Positions 15,401 through 16,479 of a stretch of DNA of 16,479 bases are shown here, one piece after another. Position numbers and translations under genes: made by a program. This stretch comes from Bacteroidales bacterium GP3. Lineage in GTDB: Bacteria; Bacteroidota; Bacteroidia; Bacteroidales; Muribaculaceae. The stretch is from NCBI GenBank assembly GCA_001701075.1, contig DAAK01000085.1, positions 1 through 16,479 on the forward strand, given 5' to 3'. Position 1 is the first letter of the stretch. Each line of letters opens with the position of its first letter. The notes beneath the pieces were generated by a model. That model did no database searches and was not told the DNA's origin. It was given only the letters and a program-made list of their open reading frames with translations.

Positions 15401-15424
15401 CGATTCCTGATGCGATTCCTGATG
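15401..15424 (+). repeat. Perfect 12-base tandem duplication upstream of gadB
   Basis: CGATTCCTGATG occurs twice back to back (15401-15412 and 15413-15424) and is followed by CATGCG. The unit is flanked by short inverted arms, ATACG (15398-15402) and CGTAT (15429-15433). It lies 55 bases before the gadB start codon, inside the predicted leader. It could be a slippage product, paired regulator sites or part of an RNA structure. Confidence 0.8.
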
Positions 15425-15478
15425 CATGCGTATTTGAGTAAATTATAAAAATGTTTCATTATTAAAATCTTAGTTACT

Positions 15479-16479
15479 ATGAATGATGCAAATTATCGCT
15501 TCGGCGACGCTAAGAGCGAGGCTTTTGGCACGAACGCAATGTTAAAACAGGCCCCTGTAGAGAAAATTCCTGACGGCCCAACAATTCCTGAAGTCGCATA
15601 CGAAATGGTGAAGGACGAGACTTTTGCCCAGACCCAACCAAGATTGAATCTTGCCACATTCGTCACCACCTACATGGATGACTACGCAACTAAACTGATG
15701 AATGAGGCTATCAACATCAACTACATTGATGAAACTGAATATCCTCGTGTAGCAGTGATGTGTCAGAAGTGTATTAACATTGTAGCAAACCTTTGGAACA
15801 CACCTGAGACTAACAAATGGAAAGCTGGTGCACTTGCAATTGGTAGTTCAGAGGCATGTATGCTTGGCGCACTTGCAGCTCTTAAGAGATGGAAAGACCG
15901 TCGTAAGAAAGCAGGCAAGCCTTATGATAAGCCAAATCTTGTAATGTCAACCGGTTATCAGGTAGTATGGGAAAAATTCTGTAACTTCTGGGACGTTGAA
16001 ATGCGTCTTGTACCACTGAGCACAGAACATCCTACACTTGATGTAGACGCAGCTATCAAGCTTTGCGACGAAAACACAATCTGTGTAGTTCCTATCCAGG
16101 GTGTGACATGGACAGGCTTGAATGATGATGTTGAGGCTCTTGACGCTGCACTTGACAAATTCAATGCAGAGACTGGCAACGAAGTATGTATCCACATTGA
16201 TGCAGCTACCGGTGGCTTTATCCTTCCGTTCCTCTTCCCGGAAAAGAAATGGGACTTCCGTTTGAAATGGGTATTGAGTATAAGCACATCAGGCCACAAG
16301 TTTGGTCTTGTATATCCGGGTCTTGGCTGGGTAGTATGGAAAGACAAGAAGTATCTGCCGGATGATATGGCATTTACAGTTGACTACCTTGGCGCAGAAG
16401 TAACTCAGGTAGGTCTTAACTACTCACGTCCTGCAGCTCAGATCCTTGGACAGTACTATCAGTTCATCCGTTTGGGATT
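15479..16479 (+). CDS. gadB: Glutamate decarboxylase, PLP-dependent (3' end beyond window)
   Basis: The first 333 codons, running off the right edge, closely follow E. coli GadB. The enzyme converts glutamate to GABA and CO2, consuming a proton, and serves acid resistance. Visible features are the N-terminal region with PRLNLATFVTTYMD, the PLP-stacking Gln161 in TGYQVVW, Asp241 in HIDAATGGF (pairs with the PLP nitrogen) and the Schiff-base Lys274 in SGHKFG. All three sit two residues before their E. coli counterparts (163, 243, 276), so numbering is nearly colinear. VDYLGAEVTQVGLNYSRPAAQ matches the known active-site region. About 145 more residues are expected, including the C-terminal autoinhibitory tail. 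Codon choice (many ATC, AAC, GGT, CTT) looks more biased than in the neighbours, which suggests high expression. It is divergent from the susC operon. Confidence 0.96.
   Translation, partial: MNDANYRFGDAKSEAFGTNAMLKQAPVEKIPDGPTIPEVAYEMVKDETFAQTQPRLNLATFVTTYMDDYATKLMNEAININYIDETEYPRVAVMCQKCINIVANLWNTPETNKWKAGALAIGSSEACMLGALAALKRWKDRRKKAGKPYDKPNLVMSTGYQVVWEKFCNFWDVEMRLVPLSTEHPTLDVDAAIKLCDENTICVVPIQGVTWTGLNDDVEALDAALDKFNAETGNEVCIHIDAATGGFILPFLFPEKKWDFRLKWVLSISTSGHKFGLVYPGLGWVVWKDKKYLPDDMAFTVDYLGAEVTQVGLNYSRPAAQILGQYYQFIRLG

Larger units (their letters stand above)
15121..15478. other. AT-rich divergent intergenic region between susC and gadB
   Basis: No convincing gene lies in the 412 bases between the susC and gadB start codons. 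Besides the susC promoter it holds a candidate gadB -7 box at 15334-15341 and a perfect 12-base tandem repeat at 15401-15424. It is rich in A-tracts (for example around 15170, 15230 and 15290), as is common upstream of regulated promoters. A 63-codon minus-strand open frame here (15268-15459) is judged spurious. Confidence 0.6.

Noticed and set aside
15268..15459. 63-codon minus-strand open frame between susC and gadB
   Set aside because: It lies in the AT-rich divergent spacer, its IRNRIRNRI stretch comes from the 12-base tandem repeat, it has no signal or domain, and it overlaps the likely gadB promoter on the other strand.
15947..16347. Antisense open frames of 82 and 129 codons opposite gadB
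   Set aside because: They are shadows of a conserved coding frame whose active-site residues are all present on the plus strand.
1..16479. CRISPR array, insertion sequence or prophage
   Set aside because: No regularly spaced repeats, transposase, integrase or phage genes were found on either strand.

Overview
The window looks like chromosomal DNA of a gut-type Bacteroidales (Bacteroidota). The evidence is a SusC/SusD pair, lipoproteins with Bacteroidota-style signals (one has a Cys-Ser-Lys-Asp4 surface-export motif), no clear Shine-Dalgarno sequences, and three near-perfect Bacteroides-type promoters (TTTG or TTG, 19-20 bases, TAnnTTTG). A Muribaculaceae- or Bacteroides-like genome of moderate GC would fit, but no marker here fixes the family or genus.

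Layout. Nearly everything is on the minus strand, so transcription runs right to left. From left to right: (a) a tRNA-Arg(TCT) at the left edge with its own promoter; (b) an envelope cluster of a 1177-residue AsmA-like protein, a LysM lipoprotein and a small lipoprotein, read in the opposite order from a promoter at about 5429-5459; (c) a five-gene cluster at 5496-15066, in transcription order SusC-like TonB-dependent transporter, SusD-like lipoprotein, acidic-tailed lipoprotein, two-half M16 zinc protease and ChaN-like protein, with a promoter just upstream of susC; (d) a 412-base divergent intergenic region; (e) on the plus strand, the first 333 codons of a glutamate decarboxylase (gadB), cut by the right edge.

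How the genes may work together. The susC-susD-lipoprotein-M16-chaN unit contains no glycoside hydrolase, polysaccharide lyase, sulfatase or local regulator, so it does not read as a polysaccharide utilisation locus. Its enzymatic part is a secreted M16 protease whose gene overlaps that of a ChaN (haem-binding/Tiki-like) protein. The most interesting reading is a nutrient-import system that takes a peptide or small protein, possibly carrying haem or iron, through SusCD, cleaves it in the periplasm with the M16 enzyme and hands the cofactor to ChaN. This would parallel the FusA/FusC ferredoxin-piracy logic of Pectobacterium, but on a SusCD chassis. That is inference; the gene identities are much firmer.

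The left cluster is an envelope-maintenance unit of unknown specific role. Its two lipoproteins share a homologous N-terminal domain, and one has gained a Ser/Asn-rich linker and a C-terminal LysM domain. The gadB gene belongs to acid resistance and GABA production and is probably unrelated to its divergent neighbour.
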